DNA of 64,000 bases from Streptomyces bikiniensis. Its GTDB lineage: Bacteria > Actinomycetota > Actinomycetes > Streptomycetales > Streptomycetaceae. The stretch covers positions 217,944 to 281,943 of the forward strand of contig JNWL01000011.1 in NCBI GenBank assembly GCA_000716465.1. Reading direction: 5' to 3'. The translations under genes were made by a program, and so were the position numbers. This document shows, piece by piece, positions 33,500 through 41,514 of this stretch. The first letter of the stretch is position 1, and every line of letters begins with the position of its first letter. Under the pieces are notes generated by a model. That model was not told where the DNA came from and made no database searches. It saw only the letters and a list, made by a program, of their open reading frames with translations.

Positions 33500-34036
33500 G
33501 TGAGCAACGCCCTCGCGGCCCTGCACGAGATCGCCCCGCCCCCGGACGCCCCCCGCCGGAAGGACTGGACCGGGATCGAGCGCGCCCTCGGGACCGGGCT
33601 GCCCGCCGACTACAAGGAGCTCGTCCGCGTCTACGGCGGGAGCAACTGGGACGACTACCTGTACGTCCTCGAACCAGGCTGCCCCAACGCGCACTACGAC
33701 CTCCTCACCCGGGCCGAGCGGCAGGCCGAGGACCTGGAGGACCTGTGGGTGTACGAGGAGAGGCCGGCGGAGCTGGAGGCGGGCGACGGGGCCCGGGTCG
33801 TCCCGTGGGCGGTCACGGACAACGGGGAGTGTCTGTACTGGCTCGTCCGGCCCGGGCTCGACCCGGACGGATGGACGGTCATGGTGAACGAGGCGCGCGG
33901 CGCCCGGTGGGAGCACTTCCCGATGTCCTGCACGCGGTTCCTCGCGGCCGCCCTGTCCGGCGAGCTGCGCTCGGGCGTCCTCTCGTCCTCGTTCCCCCTC
34001 GCCGTACACGAGTTCCGCCGGCTCGGTCCGGCGTGA
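33500..34036 (+). CDS. SUKH (SMI1/KNR4) family immunity protein
   Basis: This 178-residue protein starts at GTG 33500 behind AGGAGG. The SUKH signature is clear: DWTGIERALGTGLPADYKEL followed by VRVYGGSNWDDYLYVLEP, then VVPWAVTDNGECLYWLVRPG and a C-terminal FPMSCTRFLAAAL helix. SUKH proteins are immunity factors that bind nuclease or deaminase toxins, among others. It overlaps the next gene by GTGA and is part of the same operon. Confidence 0.85.
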   Translation: MSNALAALHEIAPPPDAPRRKDWTGIERALGTGLPADYKELVRVYGGSNWDDYLYVLEPGCPNAHYDLLTRAERQAEDLEDLWVYEERPAELEAGDGARVVPWAVTDNGECLYWLVRPGLDPDGWTVMVNEARGARWEHFPMSCTRFLAAALSGELRSGVLSSSFPLAVHEFRRLGPA

Positions 34037-34536
34037 CGGGGAGGGAGGAACCACCGGCCGCGATCAGGGTGCGGTTCTCGGTGCGCCCGGGGCAGGGAGA
34101 ACCCGACGACTTCGACTTCGGGGACATGGCGTGGGAGGGAGGGAGCGGAAGGGCGGTGACGGCGGGACACGTCCCCGACCAGGGGGTGATGATCCACCTG
34201 TCGGTGGCCCTCCTGCTCCACCAGCTCGGGCCGCTGCTCCTCGGCGAGCGGCGGACCCTCTCGTACACGGGCATCGGCTCGTCGTTCCGGCTCGACTTCC
34301 GGCGTGACGGGAGGGGGTTCGTCTCGGTCGCGTCGAAGGGGGCGCCGGTGGGCGGGGCCCGTGCCGAAGGCCTCGCGCGGGCGGTCCTCCGCGCCGCCGA
34401 GGAGTTCACGGAGGAAGGCCTCGCGTGCCTTCCGGCGGACAGCGGGGCACGGGGCGACTGCCTCGCGGCCGTACGGGAGTTCCGCGCGGCGACGAAGGCG
34501 GTGGAGGCGACGGGCACGGGGGCGGTGGAGGCGTGA
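34033..34536 (+). CDS. Hypothetical 167-residue protein
   Basis: The GTG start overlaps the SUKH gene stop (GTGA). The protein is alpha/beta, with an N-terminal IRVRFSVRPGQGEPDDFDFGD, a central hydrophobic helix VMIHLSVALLLHQLGPLLLG and a C-terminal helix ARAVLRAAEEFTEEGL. The hydrophobic helix is probably buried rather than membrane-spanning. I recognise no family. Its overlaps on both sides place it in the immunity operon. Confidence 0.65.
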   Translation: MTGREEPPAAIRVRFSVRPGQGEPDDFDFGDMAWEGGSGRAVTAGHVPDQGVMIHLSVALLLHQLGPLLLGERRTLSYTGIGSSFRLDFRRDGRGFVSVASKGAPVGGARAEGLARAVLRAAEEFTEEGLACLPADSGARGDCLAAVREFRAATKAVEATGTGAVEA

Positions 34537-35072
34537 GCCACGACGACGACCGGGGCGGGCTCCCCCGTACCCCGCTGGAGGACCTGGAACGGCTCGCGGC
34601 GGCGCCCGGGGCGGAAGCCCGGCCCCCGGAGCAGTGGAATCAGCTGCGGGTCCTCGCCGTCGGCCGCATGCGGCACGGCGGCCTCCCCGCCGGGACCAGG
34701 ATCCGCTGGGGCCGGCTCGCGCTCGCCGCGCTTCCGGGGAAGTACCCGGAGGGTCCGTCACAGCAGCTGGTGATCGAGTCGGCCCGCGTACGGGCTTATC
34801 TGATCCGGGAGTTCGGGCCCGACCCCACCGACCCGGCCCGGGACCTCCCCGCGCTCCGCGCGGACGTCCTGCGGAACCTGGGCCTGCCGAGGGAGACGGC
34901 CGCGCGGCTGGCCGCTGAATGGCGGACCCTGCCACGGGAGCAGATGCTCCGGCTGCGGCGCATCAAGAACACGCTGTCCGCACTGCATCCCGTCCTGCCG
35001 CTCCTGGAGGACGAGGAATCCGTCACCGATGACCTCCGCGCCTGGCTGGAGCTCGCTCCGAGGCTGCCCTGA
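34533..35072 (+). CDS. Hypothetical helical protein
   Basis: This 179-residue protein starts at a GTG overlapping the previous stop. It is almost entirely helical and rich in Arg and Leu: LEDLERLAAAPGAEARPPEQ, LVIESARVRAYLIREFGPDP, QMLRLRRIKNTLSALHPVL. No family is recognised. It is the last gene before the RHS operon, which starts after a gap of about 200 bases. Confidence 0.65.
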   Translation: MSHDDDRGGLPRTPLEDLERLAAAPGAEARPPEQWNQLRVLAVGRMRHGGLPAGTRIRWGRLALAALPGKYPEGPSQQLVIESARVRAYLIREFGPDPTDPARDLPALRADVLRNLGLPRETAARLAAEWRTLPREQMLRLRRIKNTLSALHPVLPLLEDEESVTDDLRAWLELAPRLP

Positions 35073-35277
35073 GCCACTCTCCCCGCAGTTCGGCAACCTG
35101 ACAGAGGCGTCCCGAACCGCGTGCGAAGTCCGCCACACGACAGGCCGCCCGCGCGGCCGTCCCCCGCGCGGAAACTCCCGAAGGTGCCGGGGGGCGGGGT
35201 ACTACCGGCCGACCGGCAGGGCGCGAACGCAACTTTGTTCGTTGCTCGTGTGAATGAGCGCGTGGCAGCATGCGGGC

Positions 35278-35868
35278 GTGAAGGACAACGGGGACGACAT
35301 ATCGGAGCCGCAGCCGGTTTCGAAACTGGCCGAGTTGGCGGACATGCCGGTTTCACCGGTGCCGCCCGCGCCGGTCACGCCGGTGGCTCCTGTTTCGGAA
35401 CAGACCGGTCCGGGCGGCGACATCGCGGCGGCCCGGCGTGCATTTGCCCGTTTGCTCGGGGAGTTCCGTCGTACCGCCGTGCTGGTGCCGTTCGACGACC
35501 GGGAGAGTCTGTGGACCGCGGACTTCAACGGGGTGCGGTGGATCTGCGCGTTCTCGGACGAGGAGGCACTGGCGCGGTTCGCGGTCGCGCGCGGGGAGGC
35601 GGGGCGCGAGTGGTCGTACCGGACGGTCCTCGGCGCGCGGCTCCTCGACGTGATGGTGCCGATGCTGCCCGGCCCGGGCGGGGTCGCGCTGGACGCGGGC
35701 AGCGCGGACGGGACGCTGTTCCCGCCGGTGGCGGGGATCGTCCCGGACGAGGTCGCGGTGGACCTCGGGGAGACGGACGGGCTCGGGGAGACGGACGGGA
35801 CCGGGGAAACGGACGGGACCGGGGAGACGGACAGGACCGGGGAGACGGACAGGGGGGCGGGGGCCTGA
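35278..35868 (+). CDS. SseB-like domain protein with acidic ETDG repeats
   Basis: This protein of about 196 residues starts at GTG 35278; an ATG at 35254 in frame is an alternative, and neither has a clear ribosome site. A Pro/Val-rich N-terminus of about 45 residues leads to an SseB-type domain, seen as ARLLGEFRRTAVLVPFDD, RWICAFSDEEALARFAV and LLDVMVPMLPGPGGVALD. The C-terminus is five GETDG/GETDR repeats from an 18-bp tandem array. In other Streptomyces, SseB-like genes precede RHS or WXG genes and are thought to be chaperone-like. Its stop overlaps the next ATG (TGATG). Confidence 0.72.
   Translation: MKDNGDDISEPQPVSKLAELADMPVSPVPPAPVTPVAPVSEQTGPGGDIAAARRAFARLLGEFRRTAVLVPFDDRESLWTADFNGVRWICAFSDEEALARFAVARGEAGREWSYRTVLGARLLDVMVPMLPGPGGVALDAGSADGTLFPPVAGIVPDEVAVDLGETDGLGETDGTGETDGTGETDRTGETDRGAGA
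35764..35853 (+). repeat. 18-bp in-frame tandem repeat, five copies
   Basis: Units CTCGGGGAGACGGACGGG, twice, then ACCGGGGAAACGGACGGG and ACCGGGGAGACGGACAGG, twice, encode LGETDG/TGETDR repeats at the end of the SseB-like gene. Copy number would change protein length without a frameshift. Confidence 0.85.
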
Positions 35869-36515
35869 TGGGCGGGAACGAACCCGAGCTCGCGGCGTCG
35901 GCGGAGGCGCTGGCGGCGATCGCGAAGGGCATCGATCTGGCGCACGCCGAGCTGAAGGAGCTCGGCATGACGGGACAGGCGTCGGCGGGACGGGGCTTCT
36001 CCGAACTCGCCCTGTCAGGACTTGAGTTGGGCCATGACGGCCTGACGTCGGAGTTCGAGACCTTCTGCAACCGGTGGGAGTGGGGCGTACGCGCCCTGAC
36101 CCTGCGGGGGAACGGCTTCGCCCAGGGCGTCGGCCTGTCGGCCGGCGCGTTCGCCGAGCAGGAGCAGTACGTCAAGGACACGATCAAGATCGGGGTGAAC
36201 TCGCTCAACGGCAACCCCCACCTCTCCGAGGACGACGTCAAGAAGATGAGCTGGGAGACCGTCCGCGACCAGCACACGTGGGACGGCGCCGACTGGAGCC
36301 CGGAGTCGTTCGGCGACGCCCACCAGGAGGTGAAGCAGACCTGGCGGAACACCGCGTACGACGTCGAGGACTCGCTGCTCGACTCGATGGAACGCTCGGG
36401 CGCCCTCGACCCGGAGCTGCGGGACGCGATGGACGAGGAGCTCAAGGACACGCTCGCCCCTGACGAGGCGACGATCGAGCAGGCCGAGCAGCCCAGGTGG
36501 GGGGAGGACCGCTGA
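35868..36515 (+). CDS. Helical WXG100/EspC-like partner of the RHS protein
   Basis: This 215-residue protein starts at an ATG sharing one base with the preceding stop and ends sharing one base with the RHS ATG. The N-terminal 100 residues are helical (ASAEALAAIAKGIDLAHAEL; GRGFSELALSGLELGHDGLT; FCNRWEWGVRALTL), in the style of WXG100/EspC-type proteins exported by ESX/type VII systems. The C-terminal part is acidic. It probably forms a complex with, or targets for export, the large RHS protein encoded next. Confidence 0.72.
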   Translation: MGGNEPELAASAEALAAIAKGIDLAHAELKELGMTGQASAGRGFSELALSGLELGHDGLTSEFETFCNRWEWGVRALTLRGNGFAQGVGLSAGAFAEQEQYVKDTIKIGVNSLNGNPHLSEDDVKKMSWETVRDQHTWDGADWSPESFGDAHQEVKQTWRNTAYDVEDSLLDSMERSGALDPELRDAMDEELKDTLAPDEATIEQAEQPRWGEDR

Positions 36516-39500
36516 TGGTGGACTGGGGCGGCCTGGTCGACAAGGGCATCGACAAGCTCGGTGACGGCATCGACAAGGGCAAGGAGCTCGTCGGCGAGGG
36601 CGTCGACTACGTCACCGACAAGACCGGTCAGGCCCTGGACAGGGTGGGGGCGCACGACTGGGCGGACTCGGTCGAGGACTGGGGCGACGAGACCGCCTCC
36701 TCGCTCGGCGCGCGGGTCGGGGAGCAGCAGCTCGGGCAGACCGAGGAGGCGGACGAGCTCGTCCACGGCAAGCCGGAGAAGATCGCCGCGGCGGTGAAGA
36801 ACCTCCGGGACTTCCAGCGCGCGTTCGACCTGGTCGGCGGCGGGATGAGGAAGCTGGACGCCGGCCACTGGAAGGGCGAGGCGGCCGAGGCGTTCCGGAA
36901 GAAGTTCCAGACCCTGCCGACCGACTGGCTCCGCGCGGCGGACGCGATGGAGAACGCGGCCGAGGCCCTGGAGACGTACTCCCGGGCGGTCGTGAGCGCG
37001 CAGGGCAAGGCGCGCGAGGCCATCGCGCTGTACAAGGAGGGTGACAAGGACTCCAAGGAGGCCGTCGACGCCTACAACAAGAAGGTCGACGCCTACAACG
37101 CGGCCCGTGACGGGGACAGTCCGCTGCCCCGTCCCGAGGCGTTCTCGGACCCCGGCGAAGCCAAGCGACAGCGGGCCCGGGAGGTCCTGGACGGCGCGCG
37201 CAAGGCCCGCAACGAGGCCGGGGAGACGGCGAAGGCGGCGGTCGCCGCCGCGCTCGCCCACGCGCCGAAGGAGCCGACGGGCCGCGAGCGGGCCATGACG
37301 GAGCTGTTCGACCTGAGCATGGCCCAGAGCGTCGAGCTGGCCCACTTCGGCGGCGGCATCGTCAAGGGCACGGCCGGCCTGCTCAACTTCGTCCGCTCGG
37401 TGAACCCCACGGACCCGTACAACCTGACCCACCCCGCGGAGTACTACAAGGGCGTCAACATGACGCTCGCCGGTCTGGCGTCCTCGGCGGCGAATCCGGA
37501 CCGGGTCCTGAAGAACGCCTGGGACGCGGCGAAGGGCGACCCCTCGGAGTTCCTCGGCCGGCTCGTGCCGGAGCTGATCGGCACCAAGGGGGCCGGGCTC
37601 GCGCGCACCGGCGTGCGGGTGGGGCTGAACGGCGCCAAGCACGTGCCCGAGCCGGGGAAGCCGGGCGGCGCCGTCGAGCCGGGGAAGCCGGGTGGCAGCC
37701 GCGGGGACCACGAGAGGAACCCGGACAACCAGAGCAACAAGTGCCGCGAGAACGTGTGCGACGGCGACCCGGTGGACATGGCGTCCGGCCGCGTCCTGCT
37801 GCCGCAGACGGACATCGCCCTTCCCGGCTCGCTGCCCCTCGTCTTCCAGCGCGTCTTCGACTCCTCGCACCGCTCCGGCCGCTGGTTCGGCCCGACGTGG
37901 TCGTCGACGGTGGACCAGCGCCTGGAGATCGACGCGGAGGGCGTCGTCTTCAGCTGCGACGAGGGCAGCGTCCTCGCCTACCCGCACCCCGCCCCCGGGG
38001 TCCCGGTCGTGCCCGCGCACGGGCGGCGGTGGCCGCTGGACCGGGTCGGGGACGGCTACACGATCACCGACCCCGACACCCGCACGGTCCGGCACTTCGC
38101 CGACCACGGCGACGGGCTCGCGCTCCTGGTCCGGATCGACGACCGCAACGGCAACTGGATCGCCTTCGAGTACGACGGGGCCGGCGCCCCGACGTCGGTC
38201 GTCCACCACGGCGGCTACCACCTGAAGCTGACCACGGACGCGGGCCGGGTGACCGCCCTCCACCTCGCGGGCGCGGCGCCGGACGGCTCCGACCAGGAGA
38301 TCCTGCGCTACGGCTACGCCGACGGGCACCTGACCGAGGTCGTCAACTCCTCCGGGCGGCCCCTGCGCTTCGGCTGCGACGAGCACGGCCGCATCACGTC
38401 GTGGACCGACACCAACGGCAGCCGCTTCGACTACGTCTACGACGAGCAGGACCGCTGCACCTACCAGACCGGCGCCAACGGGCACGTCGAGTCCCGCTTC
38501 ACCTGGGACGACACCGACCCCGGGACCGGCCTCAGGACCACGTCCATCACCAACGGCCTCGGGCACACGAAACGCTTCGTCGTCGACGGGCGTTCCAAGG
38601 TCGTCGCCGAGATCGACCCCCTGGGCGCGGTCACCCGCTCCGCGTACGACCGCCAGGGCCGCCTGCTGTCCCGGACGGACCCGCTGGGGCACGTCAGCCG
38701 CACCGCCTACGACGAGCGGGGCCGCCCGACATCCGTGGAGCGCCCGGACGGGCGGCGGGCGCGGGCCGAGTACGACGAGGACGGCTTCCCGGTACGGATC
38801 GTCGGCGCCGACGGCAACGCCGTGCGCCAGACCTTCGACGGGCGCGGCAACCGCACGTCGGTGACGGCTCCCTCGGGCGCCCGGACGGAGTTCGCGTACG
38901 ACGGGTCGGGGCGGCTCACCTCGGTGACGGACCCGCTCGGCGCGACCACCCGGCTCGTCCTGGACGCCCGGGGCCTGCCCGTCGAGGTCACCGACCCGCT
39001 GGGGGCCACGACCCGGTACGCGTACGACGCCTTCGGCCGCACGGTCCGGATCACCGACCCCCTCGGCGCGGTCACGCGCCTGGAGTGGACGGTGGAGGGC
39101 CTGCCGTCCCGGCGCGTCGCGCCCGACGGGACGGTGGAGTCCTGGACGTACGACGGCGAGGGCAACTGCCTGAGCCACACGGACGCGACGGGCGGCACGA
39201 CCCGCTTCACGTACACCGACTTCGACCTGCTGACCTCGCGTACGGACCCGGACGGGGTGCGGTACGCGTTCACGCACGACACGGACCTGCGGCTGACGCG
39301 GGTGACGAACCCGCAGGGCCTGACCTGGGACTACAGCTACGACCCGGCGGGCCGGACGCTCACCGAGACGGACTTCGACGGGCGGACGCTGGGGTACGCG
39401 TACGACGAGGCGGGCCGGCTGGTCTCCCGTACGAACGGCCTCGGACAGACGGTCCGGTTCGAGCGGGACGCGCTCGGCCGGATCGTCCGCAAGGACGCCG

Positions 39501-41158
39501 AGGGGACGGTCAGCACGTACGCGTACGACGTCTTCGACGAGCTGGCGGTGGCGACGAACCCGGACGCGCGCCTGGAACGCCTGCGGGACCGCTACGGCCG
39601 GCTGGTGTCGGAGACGGTCAACGGACGGACGCTGTCGTACGCGTACGACGAGGCGGGCCGGCGGGTGGGGAGGACGACGCCGGGCGGTTCGGTCAGCACG
39701 TGGACGTACGACGCGGCGGGCCGCCGGACCGGTCTCACCGCTTCGGGGCGCGAACTGTCCTTCTCCTTCGACGCGTTGGGCCGGGAGGTCGATCGCACGG
39801 TCGCGGACTTCGTGTCCCTGACGTCCTCGTACGACGTGATGAGCCGGCTGACGGCGCAGGAGGTCACGTCGGCGCGGGGCGGCGGCCGTCTCCAGCACCG
39901 CGCGTACGAGTACCGCCCGGACGGCGGCCTGACCGCCGTCACGGACGGGTTCTCGGGGACGCGCCGCTTCGACCTGGACGGGGCGGGGCGGGTCACGGCG
40001 GTGCGGGCGGACCGGTGGACGGAGCGGTACGCGTACGACGAGGCCGGCAACCAGACGGAGGCGGACTGGCCGTCCGCGCACCCGTCCCACGTGGCGACGG
40101 GGCCGCGCGCGTACGAGGGGACGCGGATCACCCGCGCGGGGGCGGTCCGCTACGAGCACGACGACCAGGGCCGGATCGTCCTGCGGCAGAAGACCCGCAT
40201 ATCCCGGAAGCCGGACACCTGGCGGTACACCTGGGACGCGGAGGACCGGCTGACGTCGGTGACGACGCCGGACGGCACGGTCTGGAGCTACACGTACGAC
40301 CCCCTGGGCCGCCGCATATCCAAGCAATCGGCCCTGGAAACGACCCACTTCACCTGGAACGGCACGACCCTCTGCGAGCAGACGACCGAGAACGTCGTCC
40401 TGACCTGGGACCACGCGGGCCTGCGCCCCCTCTCCCAGACGGAACGCCGCACGGACACGGACGACGAGCGCTTCTTCGCCGTCGTCACCGACCTGATCGG
40501 CACCCCGACGGAACTCGTCGACGAGTCGGGAGAGCTGGCCTGGCGCACCCGCTCCACCCTCTGGGGCACGACGACCTGGACCCGAGACGCCACGGCATAC
40601 ACCCCGCTCCGCTTCCCGGGCCAGTACTTCGACCCGGAGTCGGGGCTCCACTACAACTACTTCCGGTATTACGACCCGGAGTCGGCGCGGTATCTGAGCC
40701 AGGATCCGCTGGGGCTGATCCCGGCTCCCAACCCGGCAGCATATGTTCACGATCCGCGTACGTGGAGCGATCCGCTAGGACTGAGCCCGTGCCCGGGCAG
40801 CGAAAGCCTGGAGCTGACAGACCTCGGCGACGGCTGGTTCAGAAGTCCAGAAGGATTGGATTACGGACCTGGAATAAACGAGCATCGAATCACTCATGTC
40901 CAACTACACGCACGCGAAGACCTCAGTAAGCCCATGCATGGAGTTTTCGACACCGGAAACAAGGGGATCCTCGAAACTGTGGACGAGGCATGGAGCCTGC
41001 GAGATGGAGCCGTCTCCATAAACCATCAAGGAGCACGCACGACATACATAATACCTATGGGTCGACAGGTAGGATTCAACCCGGGAGAAAAGTTCATTTC
41101 CATCACAGTCGAACACGGAAATGAAGTAATTACCGCCTTCCCGAGGAGTTGGTCATGA
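36515..41158 (+). CDS. RHS-repeat polymorphic toxin with T7SS-type N-terminus
   Basis: This 1547-residue protein starts at ATG 36515. Residues 1-400 hold a helical type VII-like leader with a WxG turn (LDAGHWKGEAAEAFRKKF). A DUF6531-type region with CDGDPVDMASGRVLLPQTD begins near 410. YD repeats such as YAYDEAGRRVGRTT run from about 560 to 1340. The RHS core ends at ARYLSQDPLGL near 1395. The last ~125 residues are a separate toxin with HRITHVQLHAREDLSKPMHG, VDEAW, TTYIIPMGRQVGFN and VITAFP, a pattern I associate with BECR-fold RNases. GC content falls sharply in this tail, which indicates that the toxin module was exchanged. Confidence 0.9.
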   Translation: MVDWGGLVDKGIDKLGDGIDKGKELVGEGVDYVTDKTGQALDRVGAHDWADSVEDWGDETASSLGARVGEQQLGQTEEADELVHGKPEKIAAAVKNLRDFQRAFDLVGGGMRKLDAGHWKGEAAEAFRKKFQTLPTDWLRAADAMENAAEALETYSRAVVSAQGKAREAIALYKEGDKDSKEAVDAYNKKVDAYNAARDGDSPLPRPEAFSDPGEAKRQRAREVLDGARKARNEAGETAKAAVAAALAHAPKEPTGRERAMTELFDLSMAQSVELAHFGGGIVKGTAGLLNFVRSVNPTDPYNLTHPAEYYKGVNMTLAGLASSAANPDRVLKNAWDAAKGDPSEFLGRLVPELIGTKGAGLARTGVRVGLNGAKHVPEPGKPGGAVEPGKPGGSRGDHERNPDNQSNKCRENVCDGDPVDMASGRVLLPQTDIALPGSLPLVFQRVFDSSHRSGRWFGPTWSSTVDQRLEIDAEGVVFSCDEGSVLAYPHPAPGVPVVPAHGRRWPLDRVGDGYTITDPDTRTVRHFADHGDGLALLVRIDDRNGNWIAFEYDGAGAPTSVVHHGGYHLKLTTDAGRVTALHLAGAAPDGSDQEILRYGYADGHLTEVVNSSGRPLRFGCDEHGRITSWTDTNGSRFDYVYDEQDRCTYQTGANGHVESRFTWDDTDPGTGLRTTSITNGLGHTKRFVVDGRSKVVAEIDPLGAVTRSAYDRQGRLLSRTDPLGHVSRTAYDERGRPTSVERPDGRRARAEYDEDGFPVRIVGADGNAVRQTFDGRGNRTSVTAPSGARTEFAYDGSGRLTSVTDPLGATTRLVLDARGLPVEVTDPLGATTRYAYDAFGRTVRITDPLGAVTRLEWTVEGLPSRRVAPDGTVESWTYDGEGNCLSHTDATGGTTRFTYTDFDLLTSRTDPDGVRYAFTHDTDLRLTRVTNPQGLTWDYSYDPAGRTLTETDFDGRTLGYAYDEAGRLVSRTNGLGQTVRFERDALGRIVRKDAEGTVSTYAYDVFDELAVATNPDARLERLRDRYGRLVSETVNGRTLSYAYDEAGRRVGRTTPGGSVSTWTYDAAGRRTGLTASGRELSFSFDALGREVDRTVADFVSLTSSYDVMSRLTAQEVTSARGGGRLQHRAYEYRPDGGLTAVTDGFSGTRRFDLDGAGRVTAVRADRWTERYAYDEAGNQTEADWPSAHPSHVATGPRAYEGTRITRAGAVRYEHDDQGRIVLRQKTRISRKPDTWRYTWDAEDRLTSVTTPDGTVWSYTYDPLGRRISKQSALETTHFTWNGTTLCEQTTENVVLTWDHAGLRPLSQTERRTDTDDERFFAVVTDLIGTPTELVDESGELAWRTRSTLWGTTTWTRDATAYTPLRFPGQYFDPESGLHYNYFRYYDPESARYLSQDPLGLIPAPNPAAYVHDPRTWSDPLGLSPCPGSESLELTDLGDGWFRSPEGLDYGPGINEHRITHVQLHAREDLSKPMHGVFDTGNKGILETVDEAWSLRDGAVSINHQGARTTYIIPMGRQVGFNPGEKFISITVEHGNEVITAFPRSWS

Positions 41159-41364
41159 GCTCTAGAATAGTCTGCTCACATTGCGGCCAGGACTGGATTG
41201 AGAAGTACCGGGTGAAGGAATCCGGCGAAGTCTTCTGGGCCTGCCCGGACTGCGAGTCGCTTTGGCTGGAAAGCCAGAAAAAGGAAGAGGAAACCGATCT
41301 ATACATCAGCGAATTCCTTGAGTCCAGAGGAATCACCTGGCCATCCGTGGAGAAGGTCGACTGA
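41155..41364 (+). CDS. Small zinc-ribbon protein, probable immunity protein of the RHS toxin
   Basis: This 69-residue protein starts at an ATG overlapping the RHS stop (ATGA). It has two CxxC pairs, CSHCGQDW and CPDCESLW, typical of a zinc ribbon, followed by an acidic tail (KKEEETDLYISEFLESRG). Its base composition matches the AT-rich toxin tail, not the surrounding genome, so the two probably moved together. Position directly after a polymorphic toxin is the classic place for its immunity gene. I know no established immunity family with this exact form. Confidence 0.78.
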   Translation: MSSRIVCSHCGQDWIEKYRVKESGEVFWACPDCESLWLESQKKEEETDLYISEFLESRGITWPSVEKVD

Positions 41365-41462
41365 CATGTCACTCAAAGAGGCAAGGTGACCCACCTCCTC
41401 CATAGCTCGGCAAGGCCGACCGCAGGGATACCCAGGCCATAGGCTGCCGTCTCTGCGCAAAA

Positions 41463-41492
41463 GGCCCGGAACCGTTCGTACGGTTCCGGGCC
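41463..41492. terminator. Strong terminator between the RHS operon and aspS
   Basis: GGCCCGGAACCGT (41463-41475) pairs with ACGGTTCCGGGCC (41480-41492) over a TCGT loop. On the minus strand a TTTT run follows, as for an intrinsic terminator of aspS. It can also stop the plus-strand toxin operon. Confidence 0.88.
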
Positions 41493-41514
41493 CTTCGCCA
41501 GTACGTCGTGACGC

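Noticed and set aside
35525..40750. 1741-codon minus-strand open frame opposite the RHS gene
   Set aside because: It is a shadow of the periodic RHS coding sequence; the product is Arg/Val/Gly low complexity without motifs.
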